DNA of 64,000 nt from Cynocephalus volans. Lineage: Eukaryota > Chordata > Mammalia > Dermoptera > Cynocephalidae. Below, in pieces: positions 1-13,382 of the stretch. The DNA is taken from assembly GCF_027409185.1 (NCBI RefSeq), contig NC_084471.1:7966535-8030534 (forward strand), in the 5' to 3' direction. Numbering within the stretch: the first letter of the stretch is position 1; each line of letters opens with the position of its first letter. The notes below the pieces were generated by a model. That model was not told the origin of the DNA, searched no databases, and was given only the letters and a program-made list of their open reading frames with translations. The position numbers and the translations under genes were made by a program.

Positions 1-13
1 CTCTGCCCAATAA

Positions 14-385
<372 letters not shown>

Positions 386-454
386 TAGGCACAGGAGGCC
401 ACAGCTAGTAGAGGAAAAGCCACTCCTCAGGCTGGACACCTGAGTGACAGACAT

Positions 455-605
455 TTACCCAGGTTTAAGACACTGAGTGCTTTATGTGCATTCTCTAAAG
501 TTAATCCTTACCAGCCTATTTTATAGACTTGGAAACTGAGGATCAGACTGTGCATTGGTGGTAGAGCCCAAAACTCAAGCTCTTAACCATTAACAGTACT
601 TCCCA
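455..605 (-). repeat. MIR SINE fragment
   Basis: Contains the reverse complement of the MIR core (TTATAGACTTGGAAACTGAG followed by a run ending in CTCTTAACCATTAACAG). Old and diverged; edges approximate. Confidence 0.75.
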
Positions 606-1148
606 ACCCTGGGGAATTTTCTACTAGAGAGACTGAAAAGTCCCTTTAGTTTAGCATAGAGGATTAATTTAAATTTTTTCTTTCTTTTGCATGGGTTTTT
701 CTCCTAAATTTGCAAGTGATACTGACATTCCTTTTTCTGAAAGTGGCAAATCAAAGCCATTGTTTCTGTCGGGCCTTGGCCAGCTGGAGGCTGTCATCCA
801 TTCCCTCCTGCCTTCAGCCTGACCCCCCATTCGTCACTGGAATGGGGTAGACGGTGGTAGACGTGCTGCCCCCTCCACCTAGCTTCTCTCAGGAGCTGTG
901 CTGCCTTGCTTCTTAGAATCATCTAGAACATGCCTCTGTCTTTGGGTTATGACAGGCTTTCCTGTTCTCCCCATGTTTTGGCTTTTGCCACATCTCATTT
1001 CTCTTCCTTCTTGTCCCTGGCTCTATTCATAATGAAACTATTCCCATGTCACAAGGCCATTGCTACACTCTTCTTTCCCTCTAGAATGAAATCTGTGGCT
1101 TTGGCTCAAATAAGGAAGCATCTCTTAAATCAGTATGCATACACATAC

Positions 1149-1183
1149 GTGTGTGTGTGTGTGAGTGTGAGTGTGAGTGTGAA
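1149..1183 (+). repeat. (TG)n / (TGTGAG)n microsatellite
   Basis: Seven GT dinucleotides run into three GAGTGT-type hexamers. It is probably polymorphic. The short antisense reading frames over it (poly Ser-His) are products of the repeat. Confidence 0.9.
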
Positions 1184-1269
1184 GTGGCCATTAAAACTAT
1201 GCGAAAGGTGGCCTGTCCTCCTGCCTTCCCAGCAAAGCCCTCTCGCTCGCATTGGGTTTTTCCTTTGGA

Positions 1270-1590
1270 ATTTCCTTTGTGTTTGCTGTTCCAGCTGCCT
1301 GGCATGCTGTTCACTCAGATAAGCCACATCTCCTTCCAGCTATTCTGTATAAAATCCTGTCAGCCACTGCCAGTGCTTTCTGTCTCTTGTCCCTGCTTTA
1401 TTTTCCTCCACAGCACTTAACCACCTTCTGACTCTGGCATTTGATTTTTCCTGCATTTGCCTCCCCCAAGCTGAATGAAAGCTTCATGTAATCCAGGTTC
1501 TTTTGTCTTGTTCTGTGTCCCTGATGTCTAGAATCATGCACAACACAGAGCATGCACACAGTAAATATTTGAGTGAATTCCTCTGTTATA
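1270..1590 (+). repeat. L2 LINE 3' end
   Basis: Matches the L2 tail pattern: TTTGCTGTTCC, a CTTAACCACC segment, then a stretch ending CACACAGTAAATATTTGAGTGAA, the usual L2 terminus. Diverged. Confidence 0.75.
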
Positions 1591-1727
1591 TCTAATTGCA
1601 ATTAGAGTGTATATACAATTTTGTAGCCACTCTTCTCATCTTGAGCACAGGCATTTCCCCGAGATGTAACTAGTGAGGATTCTGAACTTTCAGCACCGTG
1701 GTGTTCAGGAATTCATTCTTCTTGTAG

Positions 1728-1883
1728 GTAGAAGCAGCAAAGAAAGCCCACCACGCAGCATGCAAGGAGGAGAAGTTGGCCATCTCACGAGAAGCTAACA
1801 GCAAAGCAGACCCATCCCTCAACCCTGAACAGCTCAAGAAATTGCAAGATAAAATAGAAAAATGTAAGCAAGATGTTCTTAAG
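1728..1883 (+). CDS. PACSIN2: PACSIN2 coding exon (residues 152-203), F-BAR
   Basis: 156 bp, phase 0 at both ends (52 codons), between TTGTAG and GTATGT. The protein begins [12 protein letters not shown] and continues [14 protein letters not shown] to KCKQDVLK. It is a charged, heptad-rich helix of the F-BAR coiled-coil bundle. An exon of whole codons can be skipped without a frameshift, but removing 52 residues here would break the fold. Confidence 0.97.
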
Positions 1884-2634
1884 GTATGTCATACACTTGC
1901 TTTTACACTTGAGTGTCAGTGTGTCACTTATCATGTATCTGGCACATGGAAAACCTTTTGTAACTGCTTGGTTGGATGGGTAGATAGGAGGATACATATC
2001 AAGAAGGATAAATATCAAGAAGCTTAGCACCTTACCTTTACCATAGCCATTGCCATTGCGCCCGCCTGTGATGAGGGGCAGATGAATGCCAAACTCAGGG
2101 GAACAAGGTTGGGGGGCACTTCCCAGGAAATTTTGAAGGGTGGCTGGTATTGCTGCGGGGAGGGAGCAGCATGTGCAGGACACAGAGGTGTGAATGGGTG
2201 TGGCCAGTGGCAGGGAACTGACCCATAAGCTGTTGTAGAGGGTTGTGAGGACCAAATTCCTAATGGCCTTGACAGCCAGGTGGAGTAAGGAGCTTGGGAT
2301 GCTGCTGACAGGGAGCCAACAAGAAGGGCCTGGAGCCCAGGGAGGGTAGGGCGCCAAGAGGAGGGTCATAGTGGCTTAGAAGGATTGCTCTGTTTTGTAT
2401 GGAGCGGGCAGGAGAGCACATCTGGGAAGCCCAGTACACTGAGACCCTAGGGAAGTGAGGGCTGGGAGAGGAGATGGAGCTGTCTTGTAACCTCAGGAGT
2501 AACAGGATGACAGGCCCCAAAGAGCACAGCAGAGGCTGCAGGAGCTGAGGGTGCAGATGGTAGCATTCGACCAAGAAATAACAGTGCACAGGCCATGTGG
2601 GGTCCTGGCTGTCCTTCTGTTTCTATCGTGAGGA

Positions 2635-2735
2635 GATTATCTGTCTCAGAGGGTTAGTGAGATGATCAAATGAGATGATTTTGTAAAAGCACTTTGTGAA
2701 CTGAAGTGCTCCACAGAGATAGGTAGTAATTTTTC
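2635..2735 (+). repeat. MIR SINE fragment, 3' half
   Basis: GAGGGTTAGTGAGATGATCAAATGAGATGATTT and the following AAAGCACTT resemble the MIR 3' region. Diverged. Confidence 0.55.
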
Positions 2736-3059
2736 CTGGAAGATCCTAGAGTCACAGGATTTAAAAACTACCCACCATCTCCTTGTGATTTAAAAGTTCC
2801 CAGGAAGTGAGGGACTCAGCCCTTGGCCTCCCCTCCCCTCCTTTGTTCCGATGTAAGGGTGTGGGGACTGGAAGATATCATTGCCAGGGGCCTGCCCTGT
2901 CCAGTGTTTGGAGAGAGATTCCCAACCTGGATTTGCAGAAGAGATGGAATGAAGTTAAAGAGAGGCTGCTCTCTAGGAACAGGCCTTAAGGGTGGAAGGG
3001 GAAGCAGGAGTCCTGAGCCGATTCCTTACTACCCGCCAGCCTTTCCAGGCCTCAAATGA

Positions 3060-3215
3060 GCATCTCTGCACCCTTATGAATTAGGCGGTGGCATCCCTGT
3101 TTTGTAAATAAGGAAACCAAGGTCAGAGAGGTTAAATCATGTGCTGCCCAATAATGTGAGAGCAGGGATTCTGACCCCAGAGCCTGTACCCTTCTCCACC
3201 ATTCCACACTGCACT
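3060..3215 (-). repeat. MIR SINE
   Basis: Shows the antisense MIR core: TTTTGTAAATAAGGAAACCA, then GTCAGAGAGGTTAAAT, then GCAGGGATTCTGACCCCAG. Confidence 0.75.
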
Positions 3216-3864
3216 GTCGTCAGCGTAGCAAGGGGGAAATGTCATCTACACGAGATCTCGTTATTCAAAGAAAGCATCAGAGCCCCTTGGAGAGCGGACC
3301 CCATTGCTAGGCCAAGAATGCAGCAGCCCAGGTGCCTCCACTGTGGGATCAGGTGAGGAACTTGGAACTGCCTGTTGAAGGGGGGGCAGCTGGGCTTGAG
3401 AAACATAAGGGCCAGGAACTCTAAGGCCTCTGCCAGGACCCTAGGGAATCATGTGCCCAGGAAAGCTCCTGGAGGAAACATGAAGCATCTGCATGTGCAG
3501 GGGTGTGTGTGTGTGGAGTGGTGCCTTTCCTATTTACAGCCACCCTGAACAGATACCACCAGATTGATGCACCTGCAAAACACGTGCAGGGCACGAGGTC
3601 ATACTCGAAGTGTCTGTCAGGATGATTAGGGCACTTTGAGTTCCCTTCAGGGGCCCTCCCTGCCTCTGTGGTCTGGCTAGTGACCTCGGGACATGAGTGA
3701 TCCTTGTGGGCTTAGAGTCCTGGAGAGGAGTTCAGTCCCTCCGCACCACCCTTCTGGAAGTAGTTTGTAAACCAGCCCTGATTGGCCGTGCATGTCCTTC
3801 CCCTTTCTTACGGGCCAGGCAGTGGCTGCGTCTTGCAGCATCCATCAGAAAGGAGCTTCTTGTG

Positions 3865-4002
3865 GGGCCGAGCCCATGGCGCACTCGGGAGAGTGTGGCG
3901 CTGGGAGCGCGGCGACGCTCCCGCCGCGGGTTCGGATCCTATATAGGACTGGCCGGTGCACTCACTGGCTGAGTGCCGGTCACGAAAAAGACAAAAAAAA
4001 AA
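3865..4002 (+). repeat. CYN-type tRNA-derived SINE, hairpin variant, with 18-bp TSD
   Basis: The 18-bp direct repeat AGAAAGGAGCTTCTTGTG stands at 3847-3864 and again at 4003-4020, so the insertion is defined to the base. It starts GGGGCCGAGCCCATGGCGCA, has a B-box-like GGTTCGGATCC, and ends in an A-rich tail. Where the common form has the anticodon arm, this copy has GGGAGCG (3903-3909), a 6-nt loop, then CGCTCCC (3916-3922). It shares this variant with the copy at 41,363-41,527. Confidence 0.9.
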
Positions 4003-5612
4003 AGAAAGGAGCTTCTTGTGTTCATGCTGAGATGTTACAGTCCTCACGAGGGGAAGGCTGCCTCTCACTTCGCTTCATGTGTCCATGTGTGGTCTGCATG
4101 GGGATTTTTCAAATAGCGATGACTCTGCTCATCAGCTGGCCTGTGCTGGGGCAGGCCTGGGACTCAGCAGGAGCGGCAGAGGCCAGGTGCCTGGGGAGCC
4201 CAGAGCAGGAAGCATCTCATCCTGCTGGGTACCCAAGGCCTGCCAGGAGGCTCCCAAGAGGCAGATGCTCTGTGTTGCTCTGACAGTATCCCCAGGATGT
4301 GGATGCTTAAATGCACAGCTGCATCTCACGTCTCTGAGCTAGGGCTTCTACACAGTGTCCTGGATGGTTGGAACTGAGCCATCTTAGGAGGCTCAGAAGC
4401 TGAACAAGAAACCACTGATGCCATGAGAGGGGCAGAGGGCAGGGGTAGGGTGGGACCTGCTCTTGGGAAGTTAGGGAAGGCTTTGAGAAGAGGGGTCTCT
4501 TTGAAGCATAAGGAGGAGTTTCCCAGGTCATGAGTGTGGGAAGCATATCTGCAAGGGGAACAGGGTGGGTGGAGTAGATGCAGGGCCCCAGGAGCAGGCA
4601 GAGAAGGTGCTCCAGAGGCCTGCAGTGGCTCAGGGAGTACTTGGTCCTTCCTCAGAAGGCCTGCACATGTTTCAGGGACAGGAAAGCATAGCTGACCATC
4701 CCCCTCACTTCTCAGGGTCTCAGTACTGGAAAAACTTGCAATAAATTGTAGCCCCAGCCCTGCTGTCCCTCACTTCACCCCAGGAGGATATCATGGTCCC
4801 ACCAGCTAGCAAGCTCACCTGGCCACCAGACTGGTGGCCTGGCTTACCACCATGGGGTAGGTGCAGGGAAGTCTGTGCAAATGGGAGGTTAATAACCTCA
4901 AGGCACAGTCCTGCCAGATGAATGCTCTCATTTTAGCCAATTCTTAGGAATTTCATACATTTTCCAGCTGTCCCTAGTCCCTCCTGAGATAGGGCACACC
5001 TGCAGTTACTATTTCCTTTCTTGTAGTTCCCCTTCTCAGGGATAGCCTGAACAGAATGGCTGTGTTAGGGGGACGAGGGGGCTAGAGGACAAGGGAACAA
5101 GGGTTTTGAACACCTGCTTCCTGCAGCTTTGTGCCTGTTGTTGAAATATCAGAACACTGTAAAGGAGAAAGTGTCCCCATTTTCTGATAAGGACAGTGAG
5201 GTTCCAAGAAAACGAGAGAGTTTGCCAGTATTCGGCCCCAGGTCCATCTGGCACTTAAAGCCATGACCTTGTTTCTTGGGTGACTCACCGAGCAACTGCT
5301 GCTGGGGGTAAGGTTCAAAGGTCCAGGGTGACTCAGCATAGCCCTTCCCCACAGGGAGAGAGGACACAGGCATGTGACATCCTTGGGGACATGCACACTG
5401 AGCTCCAGGGTGACCATGCCTTCACCTACATCTACCTGTTTAGGCCATTCAGGGCCATGCAGAAGTGGAGGGACCAGGACTTGAACTTGAAGTCTGTCAG
5501 ACTCCAAAGCTCCTGCTCTTTGGGTTTTGGAATCTAGGGAGGCCTGAGAAGCTCCAGGGTGGGTGGGGTGAATGCAAATGAGCCTTCATCTTGTGCCTGG
5601 ATTTTCGTTTAG

Positions 5613-5788
5613 ACCAAAGAGAAGTATGAGAAGTCCCTGAAGGAGCTTGACCAGGGCACTCCCCAGTACATGGAGAACATGGAGCAGGTGTTTGAGCAGT
5701 GCCAGCAGTTTGAGGAGAAGCGTCTGCGCTTCTTCCGGGAGGTTCTGCTGGAGGTTCAGAAGCACCTAGACCTGTCAAATGTGGCCAG
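5613..5788 (+). CDS. PACSIN2: PACSIN2 coding exon (residues 204-262), F-BAR
   Basis: 176 bp from a TTTAG acceptor to AG|GTATGT. It encodes [20 protein letters not shown], then [20 protein letters not shown] and [18 protein letters not shown], ending two bases into a Ser codon. This is the long helix carrying the family-typical FEEKRLRFF segment. Sequence agrees with the vertebrate protein throughout. Confidence 0.97.
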
Positions 5789-6559
5789 GTATGTTTCCTT
5801 TGAGCTGAAAAACATCTGATGAAGTCAGTGAAAAGTTGCTTTTTAGTAAAACTCAGTTGCTGCTCCCGAGGCTCAGGGTGGCAGTGTTAATCAGAAATTC
5901 TTCTCCTAACTGTTAGGTTGTCCTGCTTTTCTGTAATCTTGATGCCAGGGTGGGCTGGCCCTTCTGCTGAGCCCATCTGCAGCTGCAGGTGCTGTCGGCC
6001 AGGGGGTGTCCCGCTGCCTGCGGAAGGCCTGGCTAGCCCAGATGATCGCTGGGCTGAGCAGACAAGGCACGGCACACTCTGCCAGCTCTGCATACAGGTC
6101 TGAGCAGGAAGGGAGGGCCGCCTATTCTGTGGCACAGCTAGGGCCAGCCACAGCCAGCGTATTTGAAATCTACCTGCAGGTGAGTCCAGCATTTCCTGAG
6201 CTGGGTGTGCCCTGCCCCCAGGACAGTCGTACTCTGAGGCCCTTTATGAGGTCTTTTTCTTCCAGAGCAGCTTGCTGCCAGCTGAGCCCTGGACTTCTTA
6301 GTGGTTCTGAGCCCCCTGGGGGCAGCATAGACCCTCTGAGACTCTGTTCTGAGTTATCATGACATGGCAGCCATGAGGTATTTTCTGCGCTTTCCTCATC
6401 TTTGGTCCTGTGACACCTTCATCAGAGTACAGGCTAGCTGAGGGCCGTAGACTTCTGTCATTCATCTAGCAGAGCTGTTTAGAAATGAATCACAGGTCAA
6501 GGCTTGTTCTTAATAGAAATTACGTTCTCTTTGTCTCCTTTTGTATAAAAATAATCAAA

Positions 6560-6755
6560 TGCAACAATTATTGGGCAGCTACTCTGCCACCATCAATTAT
6601 TCTTTATGACAGTCTTGTAAAGTAGGTGGCAATGTCACCATCTTATTGATGAGGAAATTGAGGCTGGGTGAGGTTAGGTGACCTGCCTGTGGCTGCACAG
6701 CCAGTGGGGCAGGGCTGGGGTTTGTGTCTAGCTCTTCTGTGTGTAGAGTAACTTG
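6560..6755 (-). repeat. MIR SINE
   Basis: Antisense MIR: CATCTTATTGATGAGGAAAT, TGAGGCTGGGTGAGGTTAGG, then GCTGCACAGCCAGTGGGGCA. Confidence 0.75.
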
Positions 6756-6833
6756 TGACTGTCCTCAGCTGCAGGCCCAGACTTGGCATAGCTTGTCTCA
6801 TTGAGTCTTCCAAGCCACCTGACCAGTAGATGG

Positions 6834-7253
6834 TGTAGCAGAGTATCAAAATCTGGGGGCTGAAAACAACAGAAACTTATTTTCTCCCAGTTCTGGAGCC
6901 AGAAGTCTGAAATTAAGGCATCACAGGGCCACATTCCTTCTGGAGGCTCTAGGCAGGTCCTTTCTGCCTCAGGGAGCTCCTGGAGTTTGCCAGTGTCACT
7001 TGGCGTGTGGCTGCATCACTCCAGTCGCATGGCTGGCCCTCTTCTCCTTCTGTGTCTTCCTATGGTCTTCCTCCATGTCCAGTTTTCCCGTTTTTATAAG
7101 GATGCCAGTCATATTGGATGAAGGCCCACCCTAGTGACCTCATTTTAACTTGACCTCTGTAAAGACCCATTTTCCAAATAAGGTCACATTTTAAGGTACT
7201 GGCATTAGGGCTCCAACATCTCTTTTTTGGATGACACAGTTCAACCCTTAACA
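6834..7253 (-). mobile_element. MaLR-family LTR (MLT1-like), solo, antisense
   Basis: Read on the minus strand it starts TGTTAAGGGTTGAACTGTG and passes through an AATATGACTGGCATCCTTAT segment and an AGTTCTGG segment, a pattern I know from mammalian MaLR LTRs. The 3' end of the LTR is degraded or truncated near 6,834. No internal region or second LTR adjoins, so it is a solo LTR. Subfamily uncertain. Confidence 0.6.
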
Positions 7254-7618
7254 GAAGGTATCATGCTCCCTCAACAGAGGAGGCCCAGAGAAGATAATGA
7301 CTTGCCAGCCATATAGTCTATAAATGAAATATCAGCTCCAAAAGTGAGACATACTCCTGCCCTGCAGAGCAGCATTTCCAGGAAGGTGACTGGCTTGAGC
7401 TGCCAAGCAGAGAGTGCCCCCACACCCTCTTGGTGGTGGGTGGGCTCTAGAGTGCCCGTGATCTTCCCACGCTGTATTTGCACATTAGGATGTAAACCTT
7501 TTAGCTTTTCTGATGGAGACGAAGGGATGAGGGGGACTTTCTGACACTCTCCAGTTTTTTCTTCCACAACTCTGGACCTAATTGAATGGGACCACACTGA
7601 GTGGTGCCCATTTGGAGT

Positions 7619-7763
7619 GATTTGGAGTCAGGAGCCCAGGTCTGCCACCCACTTTGCATGGGCAAGTCACTTTTTCTTTCTGGGCCTCAGTTTCCTCATC
7701 TGACAAATGGACAGGTTAGGCTTGACGTTTCTAGGTTGGCTCCTAACCTTGAAGTTCTGTAGC
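7619..7763 (+). repeat. MIR-like segment, copy A of a local duplication
   Basis: Contains the MIR core (GGGCCTCAGTTTCCTCATCT). Over 145 bp it differs from 10,123-10,267 at about 13 positions with no gaps, which is far closer than two independent old MIRs would be. Confidence 0.8.
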
Positions 7764-8067
7764 ACGGCCTACATGCTGGCACTTTTGCATTATCTGATGC
7801 AGAGCAGAGTGCAGTTGTTGTCAGCTGGTTTGATTTAAAACCCAGGGGTTGGAAGCCGAAGCTGTGGTGGTGGTTTGTCCCCCATCTGTGCATGTGGCAG
7901 GAGGGGGACCTTCCACCTGAGCCAGGGGAGAGGTGCTGCTGATTTGTGTCTATGAGGTCAACTCTAGCATGGACTGCAGGGACCATAGGGCCTGCTGTGG
8001 GCAGCACTGGGTTGGGACGAATGTGGCTGGTCCTTGCCTTCCAAAAGAGCTGTGCTCATCTTTCTAA

Positions 8068-8310
<243 letters not shown>

Positions 8311-9014
8311 TAGGCAGCCTTTATGCATAGATAGGGTACAAACCAAGGTGATGTCTGGAGACTGGGGGGCTTCAGACAATACTGAAGGCCTTCTGAATCT
8401 CTGGTGAAGGTGCAATTATGTTCTTTCCAGTTAGGAACATTTGACTGTCTCTTGTTGACCATTGGCATTCCCTTCCTTGGGAGTCCCAGGAGCCACAGAA
8501 TACACGGGAGCTTGGGTCTCTGTCCCACCCTGCAGGATGGCCAGGAAGCAAGCAGCCAGTGCCCCCAGACCTCACTCTCACTCACAGTGGACCAAGGGAC
8601 GGGAAGTGGTCTCAGTGGGTGTCCCTCCTCACTTTCCACACTTCAGGCAATAAATTCAATGAATCTTGGTTCAGGACCAACTCTCCTCTTTTCCCATTCT
8701 GTGAGTTTAATCTTTTCAATATCTTTACATTGTAAAATGTGAGGGCCTGGGGATCTCAGGACTTGTCCAGCCCTGGGATTGGGTCACCAGGCCCCACCTG
8801 GCTCACCAACGGCAGCATAGAATGCAGTGGCTGAAAATCTTGCCACTCCCTGTTCCCTGAAGGAGGGATTTTCCCGTCCTCGTGACGGGCACTGAAGCAC
8901 ATGGCACCGGCTGACTCAGGCAGGGGATTGGGAAGGTCTGTGGGCGAGGATGCTGAGGGTGACCTCCTCTGCCTTGGGTGTGGGCCCCGTGGTTTCACCT
9001 GATCAGTAGCAGAC

Positions 9015-9165
9015 TGCATTCAGGTCCTCCCTCATCACTGACCACCTGGGATGCTGAGCAAACCACTTGCCCATTCAGTGACGCAGTTTACCCATGTATC
9101 AAATGGGAACGTCAACAGCACCCATCTCCTCAGGCTGCTGGGGGGATGCCGTGACCTGGTCCATG
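9015..9165 (+). repeat. MIR SINE
   Basis: Sense MIR pattern, with AAACCACTTGCCCATTCAGT, then CAGTTTACCCATGTATCAAA and TGGGAACG. Diverged. Confidence 0.6.
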
Positions 9166-10122
9166 CTGGGTTATTGACCCAGGGCCTGGCCTGCGAGTGC
9201 TGCCTGTTGTCAGGCCCTTGCCCTGGCCCACCACACAGAAGCCTCCTTGGCCCCTACTCAGCCTGCAGTTTCATCAATCTTCATGCCTGCACTTCTGTTT
9301 TCTGGACCTTCCTAAGAAGGTTTCCCCAAAAGACAGTGTCGATCCCTGCAGCTGAGTACTCCCTGCATTTTCCTCAGGACTCGGCCCCAACAGGAGGCTG
9401 CAGAGCAGTCCTTGCCCTTCCACGAGTCACTGGGAGAGGGTTGAGGGCCAGGGCCTTCCTGAGTGGAAGTGGCCTAGAGGAGACAAACAAAGCCCAGCTT
9501 CTCTTTCCCCGGTGACAGCACGCTGGGGAGAAGTGTGTTCATGTGGTGGCTTGTGCACAGCTGGGCTTCTGGTCTAGAGTGGGTGTTCGCTCCTCTGGAT
9601 GGGCACAGGAAATCACCTGTGACATTCACCTGGGTCTCTTAGAGGTGCCCGTTAATACCCAGAGAGGGAATAGTGAGGAGGAACGTTTGACAGGTGGTCT
9701 TACTGGGGTGGGTGTTCCTCTTGCACACATTTGCAGCTGTTACAGGACTTTGCCTGACTTTCTCTAATGAAATTATTTATTTTTATTTTCCATGCCACAA
9801 GGATGAAGTAAGTTTCTATTTTATGACTAACTCCTTGAGTTCCAAACCCCCTGCAGTGTGTCCTCAGACCCCATGGATCTGTGTGTGTGGTGGTCCCCAG
9901 CCTGGTTCTGCGGCAGGCCAGTTCATGCTGTGTCATCAGAGCTGTTGACAGCTGACCCTTCCTTTCACAGTCTGCTTGATGTTGACCCCTCGGCCCTTGG
10001 AAGCTGCCCAATCTGGATGGATTTATATTCAGAGGTCACTGTGGGGAACTCTGGGTTCCAACTGAGTTCTCAGTCAACTTATTTTCAGTCTGAAAAATAA
10101 TTAATAGGCAAAAAGTGACCTG

Positions 10123-10267
10123 GATTTGGGGTCAGGGGCCCAAGTCTGCCACCCACTCTGCATAGGCAAGTCACTTTTTCTTTCTGGGACAAAGTTTCTT
10201 CATGTGACAAATTGACAGGTTAGGCTTGATGTTTCTAGGTTGGCTTCTAACCTTGAAGTTCTGTAGC
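10123..10267 (+). repeat. MIR-like segment, copy B of a local duplication
   Basis: About 91% identical and gap-free to 7,619-7,763, including the non-core part TTTCTAGGTTGGCTTCTAAC and the end at TTCTGTAGC. It lies 2.5 kb away in the next intron, with one coding exon between the copies. Confidence 0.8.
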
Positions 10268-11284
10268 TACATGTGAGCCAAGCTGTGGCCTCAACTACAC
10301 CAAGTCTAATTAAAGTTGTTTGATAATGGGTAGAGATGGGAGGGAAGGAGAATTTATTAAATTCAGAGGCACCTGCACACATAGACGTGTGTGCACATGC
10401 ATGCAAGTACTTTTCTGGAAAATCAAGACACAGTCCCCTTTCTCCTTTTGTCCCCACTTTCTCTGTTTTTCAGCACAGTCACAGCTAGGAAAATAGGAAC
10501 CTTCTAGGAGATGATACTTTGCTTGGTTAGCCCCCAGCATGCTGTTCAGATTGAAAAGGGAAAGTGGCAGGGAAGGAAAACACACCTGGGTGGCTTCTCC
10601 CCTCACAGACTGGCATAAGAGTCTGCTCATCTGCCCCTTTGTTTTATGAAGTGACCTGGCCCTGACTTTATTTGCAGTCCAGGGCTCATTTTCCCACGGT
10701 GTAGGCTTTCTCAGGTTCCCGCAGCCAGCTGTCTCAGCGCCATGACCCAGAGACAGTTTAGGTCATAAATGGGAAGGATCTTCAGCACTTCAGACAAGGC
10801 TGCGTGGCCTGGCCAACCTCCTCAGAGGGCTGGTTCCTGTCTACTTTGGGAGGTTTGAGGGACACCTGGTGAGGCCACTAGAGCCCATGCTGGCCTGAGG
10901 GGACTGGAGGCTGAGAGCCAAGATGGGTGTTGACAGGACTAGGAGGCTCCTAGGGCTGTTATGTAGGACTCCACGTGTTAGCCTTGGCCTGTTGTCACTC
11001 GCCCTGTGTCCTGGAAAGTCTCCTCCTCTGGGAGGTGGCTGCCACAGGCCAGGGTTGGGTGGTTGTAGAGATGAGCAGTGAGGAGGGGGTCAGGTCGTTT
11101 GGTCCACAGGCAGGCGTTGGGGAGCCTGCGGTCTGCTGGGAAACAAGGGAGAGCAGAGACCTTGAGGCTAAATGTCACTAACCATGCAGGGCAGAAAACT
11201 GGCTTGCTGGGTGGGTATTTTAGACTGACATGGCTTCCGACAGAGAAACCTCATGATTTCTCTCCCTTGGCACCTGTTGCCTAG

Positions 11285-11406
11285 GAGTGGTCTGCAGACC
11301 TGAATCGAACTCTCAGCCGGAGAGAGAAGAAGAAGGCCACTGATGGTGTCACCCTGACGGGCATCAACCAGACAGGCGACCAGTCTCTGCAGAATAAGCA
11401 CAGCAG
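11285..11406 (+). CDS. PACSIN2: PACSIN2 coding exon (residues 303-343), F-BAR/linker junction with Ser313
   Basis: 122 bp from GCCTAG to AG|GTGAGT. It encodes [20 protein letters not shown] and then [15 protein letters not shown]. Ser313 in [10 protein letters not shown] is the PKC phosphorylation site reported for human PACSIN2 that lowers membrane binding; it is conserved here. The last few residues (QNKHSS) differ from the human linker as I recall it, without a length change. Confidence 0.97.
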
Positions 11407-13382
11407 GTGAGTGGGCACAGCCTTGATCTGAAAAAGGCCTTCCCATGAGAGGGGTTCCCTTGGGTCATCTGCGTGGTCCTGGGACAGCCCCAACTTGGTC
11501 ACCTGGGAGATTCCCCAGTGGCACAGGGACCCCCATGGATGTCTTTCCAGTGGCTTCCTGGGCCCCTGAGCTCTGTGGGTGGTGGCCTAAGGGTGTCTCT
11601 GAGGAGGATCATCTTCTGCCTAGTGCTGGAGATGCTGAAAGATCCAGAGAAGGAGCCTTTGTCACAGATATGCTTTATTCCTGCGTGAGAGGAGGAGCTG
11701 GTATCAGGGCTAGTCATTCATGTCTCCAGGGGTGGCACCGCCCTGCAGGGACACAGGCAGGAGGAGGTGCACCATCGTGGGTTCCCTTCAGGCGGTTCAG
11801 GTGCTGCTAAGGTTTGTGTTTACTTTCTGTGTAAGCACCAGTCAAGGGAGGGACAGGAGAGGACTGTCAGGTGTCCCCATTTCAAATCACCTCTTCACTG
11901 AGAGTGTTGGTTATTTATGACTTAGTCGTTGGCTAAAAATAAGTTGTGGATAGAAAGTCCTTAGAACTTTCTGGAAAGTTTGTGCTAGAAAGCGTGTCCT
12001 TCCTGCAGGACCTACCCAGAGGCTTCCATGCCAGGCTTGGTAGCAGTCACCTTGTGACTGGGACTGGTTGTCATTCAGCTACTGCGCACACTAAGTGCCC
12101 GTCCCAGGGATCAGGCCAGCACCTGTGTGCCCAGGGGCGGGGGAGCAGGAAGGATGAGACACCGCCTCAGAGGAGATGCTGGGGCTCGAGGCTGGCCCGG
12201 CTGCTGCACACACACAGCTGCCCAGCACCAGCCCCTCTCACAATAGTCTGCTAGAGAAAGGGGCCAAGGAGCGGGGAGGGTGCTGGTCTCAGGCACATGC
12301 CTGGAATGTCGGCAGCCCTCAGGCTGGGCCCGGTCCCGCTCACCAGACCAAAGCCGATGAGGCAGTTGCTGGCCCCTCGGGGTCACTGGTGACATTTGAG
12401 GTGTTGCCTCACCTCATCTCCTTGCACTGGGATGGGATGCTGGATGCTCAGAATCATCCATCAGAGCTTTGAATGCCTGTTCCCCAAAGCCCTGGGCTCA
12501 GAGGCTGGGGTCGTCCAGCCAAGGGAGGCCTCATCCATTGTTAGTTATGTGGTGGTGCTCTAAGACTCCCAGGGGACTGTCTCATTTTTTCATTGTGGTC
12601 TCCTTTATAGTGCCTAGCACCCTGCAGCCCTTCATCCCATCTTCCCCGAGTCCCAGCCCTCAGGCCAGGATTAGCTCTAATTTCTCTGGATTCCACTCTG
12701 GGCCTGCACACAGTAGGTGGTTGATACAGTTACAGATGGATTTTCTCTCTTTGGAGCCCCAAAGAATCCTTCTTTCTGCCTAGAAAGGGCTGCACTGCAG
12801 GCTTTGGTCCTGATTTTAGAAGCTCCAGCCTCAGGAGAACTGGGGAGCCAGTGCTGAACCCCTTAGTAGTCAGAAGGAGGGGGCACTGCGCTGTGGGGCC
12901 TGGAGCACTCAGGATCCCCCAGGAGCCCCCTGCCTGTCAGCAGGATTGAGCCTCCCTCCCAGACTGCCACCCTTCTAGGGCAGCTCTACTGCCCTGTGAC
13001 TCACCTGTTCACAGCAGCAGGAATGAGGGCTGGGGAGGACTAAGAGGGAGCCCCAAACCTGGAAAAAAGTTCTGCTCAGCTGTGGTCTGTCACCCCTGCC
13101 CCAGGGCCCCTATTCTGGATTGACCACATCCAGATACAAGCAAGGAAAGGGAAATCTTGTTCTCTCTCAAACGCTTTATGCATGTTTAACAGCCAAAGTA
13201 TTGCTACAGGTTTTGCTAAAATAATCTTTCTGTTCAAACAACATAGTCCTCCTCCAGTCAGATGAGGGGCTGTTTTGTCCCTTGAGTTCCTGGCCACCGT
13301 GATCCTCCAGCTGGGAGTCACCAGGATCCTTGGCGGGCCCTGCCAAGTTGGGGTCCCCTGAAAGCTCTCTCTCTCCCCATAG
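11407..13382 (+). other. PACSIN2: PACSIN2 intron (in codon 343)
   Basis: 2 kb, GTGAGT to CCATAG, GC-rich. I see no clear repeat beyond possible L2/MIR traces near 12,390-12,740 and no further exon. Confidence 0.85.

Larger units (their letters stand above)
1884..5612 (+). other. PACSIN2: PACSIN2 intron (after residue 203)
   Basis: 3.7 kb intron, GTATGT to TTTAG. It holds two MIR fragments and one CYN SINE with an 18-bp duplication (separate entries). The remainder is non-coding and I see no conserved structure in it. Confidence 0.9.
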